A stretch of DNA of 16,291 nucleotides, from the NCBI GenBank assembly GCA_016929465.1, contig JAFGIT010000168.1, positions 1 to 16,291 of the forward strand, given 5' to 3'. Shown here in pieces: positions 1-9,000 of this stretch (positions within the stretch are counted from its first letter, which is position 1; each line of letters starts with the position of its first letter). The position numbers and the translations under genes are program-made. The notes under the pieces are model-generated. The model was not told the origin of the DNA. It did no database searches and was given only the letters and a program-made list of their open reading frames with translations. The DNA is from JAFGIT01 sp016929465 [NCBI: Candidatus Coatesbacteria bacterium]. GTDB lineage: Bacteria; B130-G9.

Positions 1-1112
1 ATGACGGAATGGGCCAGGACGAGCCGATAGGCAAGCTGTTCTCGATACCATCGGGCGGAGAAGGGTCCGGCTTCCCCGATGAGGATCCGAACTGCAAGGG
101 CCTCGATTTGGGCTCTTGGATTCAGTCATCGCCGGCTCTCGACAACGAGGGCAACATATACATGATCACGGGCGACAACACGGTATTTTCGATCTCGCCC
201 GACGGCGTCATCATTGGGCGGATGTATCTCCCGAGTGGAAAAGATCTAGACCCACAGAGGAACGAGTACTGGATACGTCCTACGGGTGCGATCGGCCCGA
301 ACAAAACACTTTACGTCGGGTGCTGGGATGGCGTGCTCTATGCACTTCAGAGGGATTTACCCTCCATTGACGAGCCTTGTCTATTGATGGCGGGTTTCAT
401 GCGCAGTGAGCTTTCCGCGTCCGTCGATAGCAAGCTCGAGGTTCGAGCGCTCGTCACCGACCCCGAGAGCAATGTGGTCTATGTGGAAGTCTACTATGAG
501 GGTATCGACCTTGGTTGGAAGCTCGAAAGAGCAGGCTTCGACGATGTTGCGAACGCGATGATCTTCACAAAGGAGTTCGATGTCCCCGCAACAGTGATAG
601 ACTCGCACATGAGCTATTCGCTGGAGCTACTCGCCGTGGATGCCGTGGGGAATGAGAGCCAGCTCTGGCCCTACTTCTCAGTCATCTCAGAAGGAAATAC
701 GCGACGGGCCTATAAAGCACCTGATTGGCGCGCAACACGAGACGCCGCGTTGGCGATGGACGAGGATATAGATGGCAACCACGCCCCGATAGTTCTTATG
801 GCTGGGAATCCATACAGCAAGATCACCCATGAGCATGGCGGCGACCTGTATGTAGCAGCGCTGGTCACGGATCCAGATGGAATAAGCGACATAGCATCCG
901 TGAGATGGAAGTTCTACCCGCTAGGCGTAGTAGAGGGAGAAGATATCACTCAATACGCCTTCCACGGCCTGTACAAAGACGCGGTCCTCTATTTTTATGG
1001 AGTTCACGCTTCGCCTGGATCAGGGGAGCTGGCGATTGAGAACCGGATACTGGTCGTTGACAAATCCGGACTTGCGAGCACTCAGTTCCCCGCTATTACT
1101 GTGGTGCCGTAG
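1..1112 (+). CDS. PQQ-like beta-propeller protein with two C-terminal Ig-like domains (5' end outside window)
   Basis: The frame is open from the first bases of the window, and the first ATG (position 9) has no ribosome binding site, so the true start lies upstream. Residue numbers below count from that ATG. Residues about 38-66 and 88-118 are the last propeller blades, with the PQQ/quinoprotein-like pattern 'SSPALDNEGNIY...DGV' and 'GAIGPNKTLYVGCWDGVLYAL'. Two Ig-like domains follow, at about 123-226 and 258-367. Both open with a 'LMAG' strand followed by 'ALVTDP', so they look like a duplicated pair; the first ends in 'AVDAVGNES'. The protein is probably exported and non-enzymatic, acting in binding or as a surface structure; no catalytic residues are visible. 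It resembles the N-terminal propeller of the next gene and may be its paralogue. A strong terminator follows the stop codon. The fold class is well supported; the function is unknown. Confidence 0.88.
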   Translation, partial: DGMGQDEPIGKLFSIPSGGEGSGFPDEDPNCKGLDLGSWIQSSPALDNEGNIYMITGDNTVFSISPDGVIIGRMYLPSGKDLDPQRNEYWIRPTGAIGPNKTLYVGCWDGVLYALQRDLPSIDEPCLLMAGFMRSELSASVDSKLEVRALVTDPESNVVYVEVYYEGIDLGWKLERAGFDDVANAMIFTKEFDVPATVIDSHMSYSLELLAVDAVGNESQLWPYFSVISEGNTRRAYKAPDWRATRDAALAMDEDIDGNHAPIVLMAGNPYSKITHEHGGDLYVAALVTDPDGISDIASVRWKFYPLGVVEGEDITQYAFHGLYKDAVLYFYGVHASPGSGELAIENRILVVDKSGLASTQFPAITVVP

Positions 1113-1185
1113 CATTCTTATTTGATCTCCGATGAGGCTTCGGTCGATGGCGCCTCATGAATTCGGACTCCATGACTGATATTCT

Positions 1186-1216
1186 CGGGCGGATTGCGTG
1201 AAATCCGCCCGCTTTT
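1186..1216 (+). terminator. Rho-independent terminator after the first propeller gene
   Basis: A perfect 10-base-pair stem, CGGGCGGATT (1186-1195) with AATCCGCCCG (1202-1211), encloses a 6-base loop and is followed by CTTTT. It lies 73 bases after the stop codon and 55 bases before the next start, so it should end the first transcript and leave room for a separate promoter for the next gene. A weaker 7-bp hairpin (ATGAGGC/GCCTCAT, 1132-1158) lies just upstream. I see no convincing -35/-10 pair in the remaining 55 bases. Confidence 0.82.
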
Positions 1217-1257
1217 CGAGACGATATGATAGAGATATAGCTCGACAATTCCCTGAT

Positions 1258-1263
1258 GGAGGA
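1258..1263 (+). promoter_or_regulatory. Ribosome binding site of the 1088-residue protein
   Basis: GGAGGA lies 8 bases before the ATG at 1272. It fixes that start, which also gives a complete signal peptide. Confidence 0.85.
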
Positions 1264-1271
1264 AGAAGCCG

Positions 1272-4200
1272 ATGAACAGAGCGAAAGCACTTGCGTGCAT
1301 AAGCTGTCTTGCCTTATTGATAGTATCACTCCCCGCCCTATCGCCAGGTTTCAGCGTTGCTGAGCCCTCCCCGATTGGTCAAGGCGATCTGATGTGTCGT
1401 GCCGAGACAAAGGGCATAGAGATTGCGGATATAGACTGGGATGCGGTCATTGACGAGCTCGATGCCGGATTTGAGCAACCCATCAGTGCTACGAAGGACC
1501 CGGATGATCTCGTTTGGTACTTCAAGACCAGCGGCTGGATAGTCTCCAAACCACTTATTGATGTTGATGGTACAGTATATTTCGGTGCGGGCGACGGCAA
1601 TTTCTACGCTCTGGATGCAACCGGACAAAAGCTCTGGAGCTATAACGTCGGCGTTCCGATTGTCGCTGATGCCATTTTCGACAGCAGGGACAGGATAGTT
1701 GTGGGGGCGCTCGACGGAGCAATCTACTTCTTGAACAAAGATGGCACCCTGGACTTCAGCTTCTGGACTGGCGGACCGATCTTCTCGACCGCCTCAGTTG
1801 ATTTGCTCGGGAATATTTACATCGGGTCGAATGACTTCAATTTGTATAAATTGAGCCCAGACGGGGCAGTACTTGGCACCTTCGAGACAGGCGGATGGAT
1901 CGACAGCAGGCCGACCTTCCTATCCGACGGTACGCTGTGCTTCTCCTCTTACGATAGGACTATCTACATTGTCGATCAGGACCTCAACGAAGTAGCGCGG
2001 TTTGAGACGGGCACCTGGCTTACACGAGCTTTCTCCGTTGGGGGCGACAACACGATCTATGCTGGTGGCATAGATGGCATCTTGTACGCAGTCAATCCTG
2101 CTGGGACCCTCAAGTGGCAGTATAACGCTGGACAGGCCATCTTTTCCTCTCCCATTGTGACAGAATTGGACGTGTTTTTCGGAAGCAATGCCGGCCGCTT
2201 CTGCAGCGTAAATGGGGCAAATGGTGGCGAGAATTGGATATTTCGCGTCTCGGATATCGAGATAGTCTCGAGTTCTCCCGCGCTAGCACCGGATGGAAAG
2301 CTGTTCTTCGGGACGAGCGATCATAAGGTCTATGGCCTGAGACAGGACTCCATTAGGCAATTCTCATTCAATACTGATGTGACCGTCGGTTCGACCACAT
2401 TGGCCGGAAAACCGGTCCTGGGCGGGATCGCGATCGACGCGGATGGTGTAGCCTATTTCGGGAACTGCAACGGCGTTCTGTTCGCAGTTGATACAGGCAG
2501 CGTCTCCAAAGCGCCGGTTGGTGCTGACTTAGACGATCTGTCGATCGGCCACTGCTCAGATGATTTGAGTGCTTCTATCGAGCCGATCTGCAAGCCTGTT
2601 CGAGGCGCCTTCGATGGACAGACCAGGCTGGCGACATCAACTCCCAACGCCGTCGATATGGCGCTCAAGACGATGTGTATGAGTCGGAAGTCCCTCGACC
2701 GACCGACCGAGGTTTACTACCGGCCATATCCCTACGTAGAGAAGTGTGTCCTTGGGATAACGGAGGACATACTGAATGACGCATTCGTTGGTCCGCCTTT
2801 CGCCAAGGAGCTGACTGACTCGCTGATCTTCGAGGATAGCGAGCTTCAGGACTACATCCTGACAGCCGCGTCTCCCCTTGGGCCAATAATCGCGCGAGCC
2901 AATTATAATCATTTCCTCTCCGATACACCTCTCAGGGATGCAATCGAGCAGATCTATACTACTAATGGCGTAATTCTCAGCGAGGCCATGAGAAATGACC
3001 TCGCGGCGCAGGCTGCCAATCTCTCCCTCGAACTGCGCCAGGCAATGGCGATGATCCTGTTCGCGATGGATGACGCTTCTAGCAGTCTGAATCAGGCCTT
3101 CGAACACATGTCCCCTAATGCAAAGGCTGATATCAAGGCCCGCATACCCAACGCATATCCGCTCTGCTATTATCCTGGCTCTTTCCTGAGCACAGTATTT
3201 GATGAATGGGTGGAAGGCGTTGACTTCGAGCAACTCTTGACTGCGGGGACCACCCTGCTTTCGGGCCTCAAGAGGTCAGAGGATTATTTCGCCTATGTGC
3301 ATGACTCATCCATGGCCGAGTTTCTTTTCGAATTCGACACTCCAATAGGATTTGTGATGGTCGGCGGCGCGGGGGACAACGTCTATAATGAACTGGCTAA
3401 TGGGGTGCGCGAGAGGAATGCGCTGCTCATCGATATCGGTGGAAACGACTTATATGAGGGTCGCTCGGCAGGTTCGACTGGTGATGAGACACCCATGTCA
3501 ATCGCAATTGACTTGTCCGGTGACGATGTTTATGAATCCGACAAGGATGGCTGCCAGGGATGGGGATTCTTCGGGATAGGCGTTTTGCTCGACTTCTTCG
3601 GAAATGACCTTTACATCGCGCCAGACCACAGCCAGGGCTCATCGACTTTCGGCATCGGGATCCTCCAGGACGTCTATGGAGATGACCTCATAATCGGCGA
3701 AGAGATGGCACAGGGCGCATCAGCCTGCGGGATCGGGCTTTTGGACAATGAATCAGGCAATGACATCTACTTCTCCCCACAATACGCCCAGGGCTTCGGC
3801 TTCACATTCGGCTCAGGAGTGCTCAGGGATGTCGAAGGCAATGACTTCTACTTCGTGGGCGGTGTGGATGTGGACTTCAGGGAGCAGGAGCCCGGACAGG
3901 AGCGCTATGTGTGCATGGGACAGGGCTTCGGCTATGGGCCTCGTCGAGACCAGGAGAGCTGGCAAGGTGCCGGCGGGATTGGAATTCTGACGGACGGCGG
4001 CGGTAATGATTACTACCTTGGTGACTATTTCGCGCAAGGGTCCAGTTACTGGTTCTCGACTGGCGTCCTCGACGATAAGGGTGGCGACGACGTTTACGTG
4101 GCGAGGCGTTATTCCACAGGTGCCGGTATTCATAATAGCGTGGGCGTCTTGGTCGATGAAAGCGGCAACGACGAATACTGGGGCTGGGGAGTTGGCGTCG

Positions 4201-4538
4201 GCCACGGCCTGGACGCCTCTGTAGGCATCGTGGTTGACATAATGGGCGACGATTTCTATTCGGCGAGAGGCTGGTACATGATGGGCCATGGCGGCGATGG
4301 AGTGGGCGTCCTGATCGATAACGCCGGCAATGACATCTACAGCCAGCGTGATGCGACTAGCCTCGGCTATGCCGGTCCCTACGATGTTGGGCTTCGCAGG
4401 CCAATTGGGATATTCGTAGATGTCGATGGCGCTGATGCCTATACGACGAAGGGCAACAACCGCTCCTGGATGGCTGATGAGACGGGCGTAGGCATCGACC
4501 TCACGGCAGGTGACAGCGGCTGCCTTATGCCGGAGTGA
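1272..4538 (+). CDS. Secreted eight-blade PQQ-like propeller protein with a C-terminal GNDxY solenoid array
   Basis: This 1088-residue protein starts with a signal peptide: Lys/Arg near the N-terminus, a hydrophobic core at about 7-23 and likely cleavage after 'FSVA' (residue 30). Residues 82-410 form eight blades of about 40 residues with the pattern 'W.F.TGG.I.S.P..D..G.IY.G..D...Y.L...G', typical of PQQ-like/WD40-like beta-propellers. Residues about 430-690 are mostly helical and not recognised. From 'TPIGFVMVGGAGDNVY' (residue 690) onward come 13 copies of a 26-27 residue unit with consensus GIGVL.D..GNDxY....QG, which I read as a beta-solenoid, possibly Ca-binding through the Asp/Asn turns. 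One copy carries a longer insertion (about 862-900). No transmembrane anchor or sorting signal is visible at the C-terminus. It is probably a periplasmic or extracellular structural or adhesive protein. The propeller is well supported; the metal binding and role are inference. Confidence 0.93.
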   Translation: MNRAKALACISCLALLIVSLPALSPGFSVAEPSPIGQGDLMCRAETKGIEIADIDWDAVIDELDAGFEQPISATKDPDDLVWYFKTSGWIVSKPLIDVDGTVYFGAGDGNFYALDATGQKLWSYNVGVPIVADAIFDSRDRIVVGALDGAIYFLNKDGTLDFSFWTGGPIFSTASVDLLGNIYIGSNDFNLYKLSPDGAVLGTFETGGWIDSRPTFLSDGTLCFSSYDRTIYIVDQDLNEVARFETGTWLTRAFSVGGDNTIYAGGIDGILYAVNPAGTLKWQYNAGQAIFSSPIVTELDVFFGSNAGRFCSVNGANGGENWIFRVSDIEIVSSSPALAPDGKLFFGTSDHKVYGLRQDSIRQFSFNTDVTVGSTTLAGKPVLGGIAIDADGVAYFGNCNGVLFAVDTGSVSKAPVGADLDDLSIGHCSDDLSASIEPICKPVRGAFDGQTRLATSTPNAVDMALKTMCMSRKSLDRPTEVYYRPYPYVEKCVLGITEDILNDAFVGPPFAKELTDSLIFEDSELQDYILTAASPLGPIIARANYNHFLSDTPLRDAIEQIYTTNGVILSEAMRNDLAAQAANLSLELRQAMAMILFAMDDASSSLNQAFEHMSPNAKADIKARIPNAYPLCYYPGSFLSTVFDEWVEGVDFEQLLTAGTTLLSGLKRSEDYFAYVHDSSMAEFLFEFDTPIGFVMVGGAGDNVYNELANGVRERNALLIDIGGNDLYEGRSAGSTGDETPMSIAIDLSGDDVYESDKDGCQGWGFFGIGVLLDFFGNDLYIAPDHSQGSSTFGIGILQDVYGDDLIIGEEMAQGASACGIGLLDNESGNDIYFSPQYAQGFGFTFGSGVLRDVEGNDFYFVGGVDVDFREQEPGQERYVCMGQGFGYGPRRDQESWQGAGGIGILTDGGGNDYYLGDYFAQGSSYWFSTGVLDDKGGDDVYVARRYSTGAGIHNSVGVLVDESGNDEYWGWGVGVGHGLDASVGIVVDIMGDDFYSARGWYMMGHGGDGVGVLIDNAGNDIYSQRDATSLGYAGPYDVGLRRPIGIFVDVDGADAYTTKGNNRSWMADETGVGIDLTAGDSGCLMPE
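1515..2501 (+). repeat. Eight propeller blades (PQQ-like) within the 1088-residue protein
   Basis: The blades begin near residues 82, 122, 162, 202, 242, 282, 322 and 364, a regular 40-residue period except for a longer last blade. The first five carry 'G.IY.G..DG..Y.L'-like strands. The blades are well diverged at DNA level, so this is an old array. None of the residues expected for PQQ cofactor binding in alcohol dehydrogenases is evident, so a scaffold role is likelier than an oxidoreductase. Confidence 0.85.
3366..4442 (+). repeat. Array of 13 GNDxY repeats (predicted beta-solenoid)
   Basis: The G(N/D)DxY motif occurs at residues 701, 724, 750, 777, 803 (as GDDLI), 829, 856, 911, 938, 965, 992, 1019 and 1053 (as GADAY). 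The spacing is 26-27 residues apart from an insertion between the seventh and eighth core copies (55 residues) and a longer final step. Each unit pairs a hydrophobic 'GIGVLVD' strand with a Gly-Asn-Asp-x-Tyr turn and often a 'QG' pair. It recalls RTX nonapeptides in chemistry but has three times the period. Confidence 0.85.
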
Positions 4539-4661
4539 TAGCCGAGCATTATTCGCCCGAAAAGACCATAACTCGCTAGATTTCAGGGCCTGGGGGAGTT
4601 GGGATAGCTGTGCCGTGCCTCCCTGCGTCCCGCTTTGTGATCTTCCCAAGTATTAGATAGC

Positions 4662-4668
4662 AGGAGAG
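4662..4668 (+). promoter_or_regulatory. Ribosome binding site supporting a TTG start
   Basis: AGGAGAG lies 4 bases before TTG at 4673. It supports the TTG codon over the first internal in-frame ATG (codon 23, position 4739), which has no such site and would cut into the N-terminal domain. Confidence 0.7.
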
Positions 4669-4672
4669 TGTA

Positions 4673-5887
4673 TTGGACCGTCCTAAGCTAAGACAAGTTG
4701 AGGCCTTTCCCGTGGTTCACGAAGGACAGCGCCTCATGTGCCTTCGAGATCCCCTTAACATGGCCCCTGACGTAGTGCTGTTGTCGCCTGAGGCTTTCAA
4801 TATAGTGCGCGGATTTGACGGCAAGAACTCCACTACCGAAATCCAGGCCGCATATATGCGCAGAACTGGCAGCATGCTCTACACGGATAAACTCAACGAG
4901 CTGATAGAGAGCCTCGACCGAGCTCACATGCTCGAGGGGCCGAGCTTCGAGGCCTACAGAAGGGAGCTGGAGAGCGAATTCAGGGCTTCAACTCTCAGGA
5001 AGGGATTTCTGACCGGAAGGAGCTATCCGGGCGACGAAGAGGGTATCGAGCACGTGCTATCGAGCATCTTTCTGGCTGAGGATGGTCCAGGCGAAATCCC
5101 GAAGGTCGGTGATGGCAATAAGCTCAAGGGCGCTGTTTTGCCGCACATCGACCTCGAGCGAGGCGGGGCATGTTACGCCAAGGGCTGGGCCAAAGCAGCT
5201 GCCGGATGCAAGGCCAGGCGGTTCATCATAATTGGGACGGGTCATTTCGAGCTCGACCTGCCGCTGGCGCTCACGCTGAAGGACTTCGAGACGCCGCTCG
5301 GATTGGCAAAGACCGACAAGGAATTCGTGAGTGCACTTGCTGAGAGAGTGGGACCAGACGCATTCAAAGGTGAAATCTCTCATCGGACTGAGCATTCGAT
5401 AGAGTTTCAGCTGCTATTCATCCAGTACCTCTTTGGCAAGGACATCGAGATTGTGCCGGTCCTTTCGGTCGCGAGGCAGGAGCCGGCGTGGGGCGAGAAC
5501 GGCTTCATCAGCCCGATGGCAACTGAATTGGTCGCGGCTGCAAGGGAACTTATAGCGGAAGCTCCGGACGAGACATTCGTTATCGCTAGCGCCGACCTCG
5601 CGCATATCGGCCCTCGCTTCGGGGATGACCTGACTGCGGAGATTTCTCACGAAAAAGCCGAGGAGACGAAGCAGAAGGACCTGGAGCTATTGGCGCTGCT
5701 CGAGAAGCCGGATGTGGCAGCGTTCGCCAACGGAGTGCAGGCCGACCGCAATGCAAGACACATCTGCGGCTACATGCCCATCCTACTTACCGCCGCAATT
5801 ACGGAGGGCAAGTTCAGCCTCATCGACTACTCCCAGGCCTACGACCCGATGGGCACGGTCAGCTTCGCAAGTCTTGTCATTGAGTGA
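4673..5887 (+). CDS. amrB: AmmeMemoRadiSam system protein B (Memo family) with PqqD-like N-terminal domain
   Basis: The C-terminal two thirds (about 150-404) match the Memo family, whose fold resembles class III extradiol dioxygenases. The family motifs appear in order: 'AVLPHIDLERGG' (H158), 'IIIGTGHFEL' (H191), 'RTEHSIEFQL' (H241), 'ASADLAHIG' (D308, H311) and 'ARHICGYMPI' (C365). By analogy with human MEMO1, H158, H191 and C365 should hold the metal. Residues about 5-95 form a small domain with 'VLLSPEAFNIVRGFDGKNSTTEIQ', resembling PqqD/RRE-type winged helices. In many genomes this protein sits with an AMMECR1 domain protein (A) and a radical SAM enzyme; neither is in this window. There is no signal peptide, so it is cytoplasmic, unlike its neighbours. 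The reaction is unsettled for bacterial members. It begins with TTG and lies 134 bases after the previous gene, with no clear terminator between them. Family assignment is firm; the PqqD-like label is moderate. Confidence 0.92.
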   Translation: MDRPKLRQVEAFPVVHEGQRLMCLRDPLNMAPDVVLLSPEAFNIVRGFDGKNSTTEIQAAYMRRTGSMLYTDKLNELIESLDRAHMLEGPSFEAYRRELESEFRASTLRKGFLTGRSYPGDEEGIEHVLSSIFLAEDGPGEIPKVGDGNKLKGAVLPHIDLERGGACYAKGWAKAAAGCKARRFIIIGTGHFELDLPLALTLKDFETPLGLAKTDKEFVSALAERVGPDAFKGEISHRTEHSIEFQLLFIQYLFGKDIEIVPVLSVARQEPAWGENGFISPMATELVAAARELIAEAPDETFVIASADLAHIGPRFGDDLTAEISHEKAEETKQKDLELLALLEKPDVAAFANGVQADRNARHICGYMPILLTAAITEGKFSLIDYSQAYDPMGTVSFASLVIE

Positions 5888-5888
5888 G

Positions 5889-5909
5889 GCTCAGAGACAT
5901 TCGGCGCCT
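5889..5909. repeat. 21-base imperfect direct repeat, copy 1 (3' of the Memo gene)
   Basis: This 21-base segment (GCTCAGAG..., ending CGGCGCCT) matches 16223-16243 in the same orientation at 19 of 21 positions. It begins one base after the Memo stop codon. With one gap the match extends back over TGA. The two copies bracket the giant gene. Confidence 0.6.
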
Positions 5910-5970
5910 ATTATCTCCGAAAGACCGCCTCGACGCCAGGAAGACCGAGACGTACACCACAATTCTGAAT

Positions 5971-5990
5971 GAGAAGGCCCTCGCCTTCTT
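5971..5990. terminator. Hairpin between two convergent genes, possible bidirectional terminator
   Basis: AGAAGGC (5972-5978) pairs with GCCTTCT (5983-5989) around a CCTC loop, with a G-T wobble at the base. It sits 84 bases after the Memo stop and 47 bases past the stop of the giant gene on the other strand, where a shared terminator would be expected. Neither side has a proper T tract, so the call is tentative. Confidence 0.4.
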
Positions 5991-6036
5991 CTGATAAGCC
6001 CTAGTACATCCTTGATGGCAGGCTCGATGATATTCG

Positions 6037-9000
6037 CTAGTCCAATGAGAAGCCGCTCATCTCAATATCCGTAATCAGCGACATCGTGCCCGGTTCAGAG
6101 AGGGCTGTGCACACGGTAAACTGGCCAGCCGTGTCGAATGGTGCCGTCGGAGGCAGTGTGACCATGAGCACAGGCCCGGAGAACGTATATCCACCCGGCA
6201 GACTTATTCCCGATAGCATTGGCCCCATGCCCGAAGTCCATGTTGCGTAACCAAATCCCGCCGGCGACCAGAACTGACCATTGGGCGCAAGCAGGACCAA
6301 GTAAGCGTCCACTGTCAGATCGTGAGGCACGTCAATGTCCAAATACATGACGATTGTATCGCCCGTTGGTGCGTAGGTCGCTTTATCGGTTGAAGGGCGT
6401 ATTGACAGCTCGCCGAAAACGATGAACTCGGAGGTCGCCAGATTCGACACGAGATTAAGCGTCCCTGGCTCAACCGCAGCCATCCTGAGCGTATAGGCGC
6501 CGGACTTGTCAATCATCGGCAACTCGCAAGGCAATGTCGAAGACCACCATTCCAGTTCCAAGTCCAATCCGGCCGGAATTTCGTAATCCGTCACTAGTGG
6601 GGCAAGGCCGTCTGTCCAAGCATCAGCCGTCAGCAGCGAAGCCGACCAATTGCGTTCCGCTGGACCGCCGAGGTCGAAAGACAAGATGACATAGGCATCG
6701 ACATTAACGGTCTCACCAGTGTTCTGCACCGCGATGTTGACCGCCAGTTCATCACCAAAAGAGACCTCGTTTGAACTCGGCCAGACCTCAACTGTCAGAT
6801 CGTGAGACACCTCAACGCCTTCTCCCGAAAGGGTGACCATGAGCGAGGGAGTGTCTGGATCGTCGGAAATGACCTCGAGTGCCCCGTCAAAGATGCCCTC
6901 TGCGACCGGCGCAAAAGTGACATCTATTTCCAAGCGTTCGTTAGGCTCAAGCGCGATCGGCAGATCGCCGTCAAATGAAGGCTCAAACACTGAATTGTCC
7001 GAGGTGATACTCTCAACGGTCAGATCAGCGTCACCGACATTCTTGACCGTGACCATCTGAGTTCCCCTCTCGCCTGTATTGACCTCGCCGAAATCTATAC
7101 TGCTCTTATTGGCTGATATCTCGGGCCTCGGGACGTGATACTCGGTCGTGCTGTCAGCAAAATTAGGCGACTTCTCGATATTCCCGGCGATGTCGGTGCA
7201 GACAGTGTAGAAGCCGTAGGTCCCCTCTCCATCCGGACAGTTGAACTCAAATTGCCCGACCGTGCCGGTTTCATTGAGTCCAGTGTCAATCCACGGTCCA
7301 TCCTCGTATTCATACCAGAGCTTCGTATTGGCTACCTCTGTGCTGGAGTCATGGGCGGTGAATAAGACATAAAACGGCACTTCCTGGACGCGAGAAGGTG
7401 AGGTTGTGGCGGAGATGGGTGGTGTCCTGTCCACGGTGACCGCATCGTCCGCGCCGGCAGCCTTTTCAGCATTCGTGGCCTTGTCGTAGGCCTTTGTGTA
7501 GAATTCATAGTACCCGTCACGCATCGTGTCTATCGTGAATCCATAGTCACCTTCTGGGTCACTAAGCTCATCTGCCAGAAGCCAGGGTCCGTAGTCTATC
7601 CTGTAGTACATTCTGACTTGGTCCACCCCGCTGAGGGCGTCCGAGCTGGTGTAATGAATCTGTATCGGGAAGGAGTTGGTAAGAGCCGGTTCTATTGAAC
7701 ACGATGAAGTCGGCTTGGTGCTATCGACGATGATTGAGTCATCGGGACCACTCGGCGCACTTTCGGTGCCTCCCGCCTTGTCAGTCGCTATGGTATAGAA
7801 TTCATAGAGCCCATCTGCGGGCGTTGAAGGTGTATAGCTAAAGGCCCCTGACGCGATCGCCGAGCTCAACCCGGAGTCGATGAATTGCCCCCCATTGACA
7901 CGTACCCACAGGGCGACGCTCTTGATACCGGAAGCTGTATCGCTTGCCGAGTATGAGACGTAAACGGGGAATGAAATACTGTAATCGTCATCCACTTGCG
8001 CAGAAGATACGGGAGCGTCCAGGTCGAAGATCACGGTAGCATCAGCTTTCGAAGGTGTCTCCTCGACGTTGCCCGCGTTGTCCGTCACGATGGAATAGAA
8101 GGAGTAAATACCGTCTGCTACGACATCGGGCATGTATTCAAAGCTGCCCTCGTTGTCGGTTTCTCGAAGGCCGGTGTCAGCAAACGTTGAACCGTTGATC
8201 GATGCGAAGAGTGAGACTTCTTGCACTCCCGACAGGGCGTCATTCGCCTTGAATGGAAGCTCGAATGGGAATTCGGAGGCGTATGTGTTCCCATAGGTCA
8301 CAGATGAATACGGCTCAGTCTGGTCGAAGACAAGTGCCCCGCCGTCTGGTTGTCCTGAGAGTGATTCACGGTTGCCGGCATTATCAGTTGCCAGAGCATC
8401 GAAATGGTATGTCCCATCACCGTGTGGCGGCACGAATTGAAAACTCCCCTGCCCCATAAATGAGATGCTGGAGGCAGTGATCAAGAGCCCAGAGTCTTCC
8501 CAGTCGCTACCGTCATGGCTAAACCAGAGCTCGACTTCGTCAACGCCACTCAGAGCGTCCGTGGCTGCATAGGGGACATCGATGGGGGTGTAATTGGCAT
8601 ATATCCCGTCCGGCGGCAGTTCTGCCGCTGAATCAGGGGCAGTAGCATCGTAGATAATGGTCGTTGGCACAATCTCCGGCAAATTCTCAACGTTGCCTGA
8701 GTTGTCGCGCCCAAGCGTGCACAGCCCAAATATCCCCTCTCCCCAAGCGAACAAGTTCACGTTGATCACGCCGCCGTCTCCGGGCCCGGTGAGGCCAGTG
8801 TCCTGCCAGGCACCGGAGCCCACCTTCACCCAAGCTGACACCGAATTCATCCCCGACAGTCCATCACTCGCCGTGTATGTAAGCTCAACGGTAGCATCGC
8901 TCGAGTATTCTGGAGATGTGCAGGTTGTCTCGGGTGCCGTCCAGTCAATGACAATCTGGGCATCGGGCGTTCCTGGCGCGGCTTCAGTGTGCCCCGCCTC

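Noticed and set aside
1200-1257. Possible promoter for the 1088-residue gene (TATGAT at 1225, TATAGC at 1236)
   Set aside because: No -35 box at suitable spacing outside the terminator stem; too weak to annotate.
1515-2501. Reading the propeller as a PQQ-dependent dehydrogenase
   Set aside because: Blade motifs fit the PQQ-like family, but the cofactor- and calcium-binding residues of such enzymes and the adjacent Cys pair are not seen.
2637-3233. 198-codon open frame on the - strand opposite the middle of the 1088-residue gene
   Set aside because: No recognisable domain or ribosome binding site; the opposite strand has a complete, domain-rich protein.
3813-4649. 278-codon open frame on the - strand opposite the GNDxY array
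   Set aside because: It mirrors the repeat pattern of the + gene, has no ribosome binding site or signal, and its product shows no family features.
4548-5926. Similar ATTAT..CCGAAA.GACC strings after the second gene (4548-4567) and after the Memo gene (5909-5926)
   Set aside because: The match needs two gaps and is short; not convincing as a repeat.
6311-6806. Exact 16-base match ACTGTCAGATCGTGAG at 6311-6326 and 6791-6806
   Set aside because: Both encode His-Asp-Leu-Thr-Val but at non-equivalent places in the two C-terminal domains; most likely coincidence or common codon choice.
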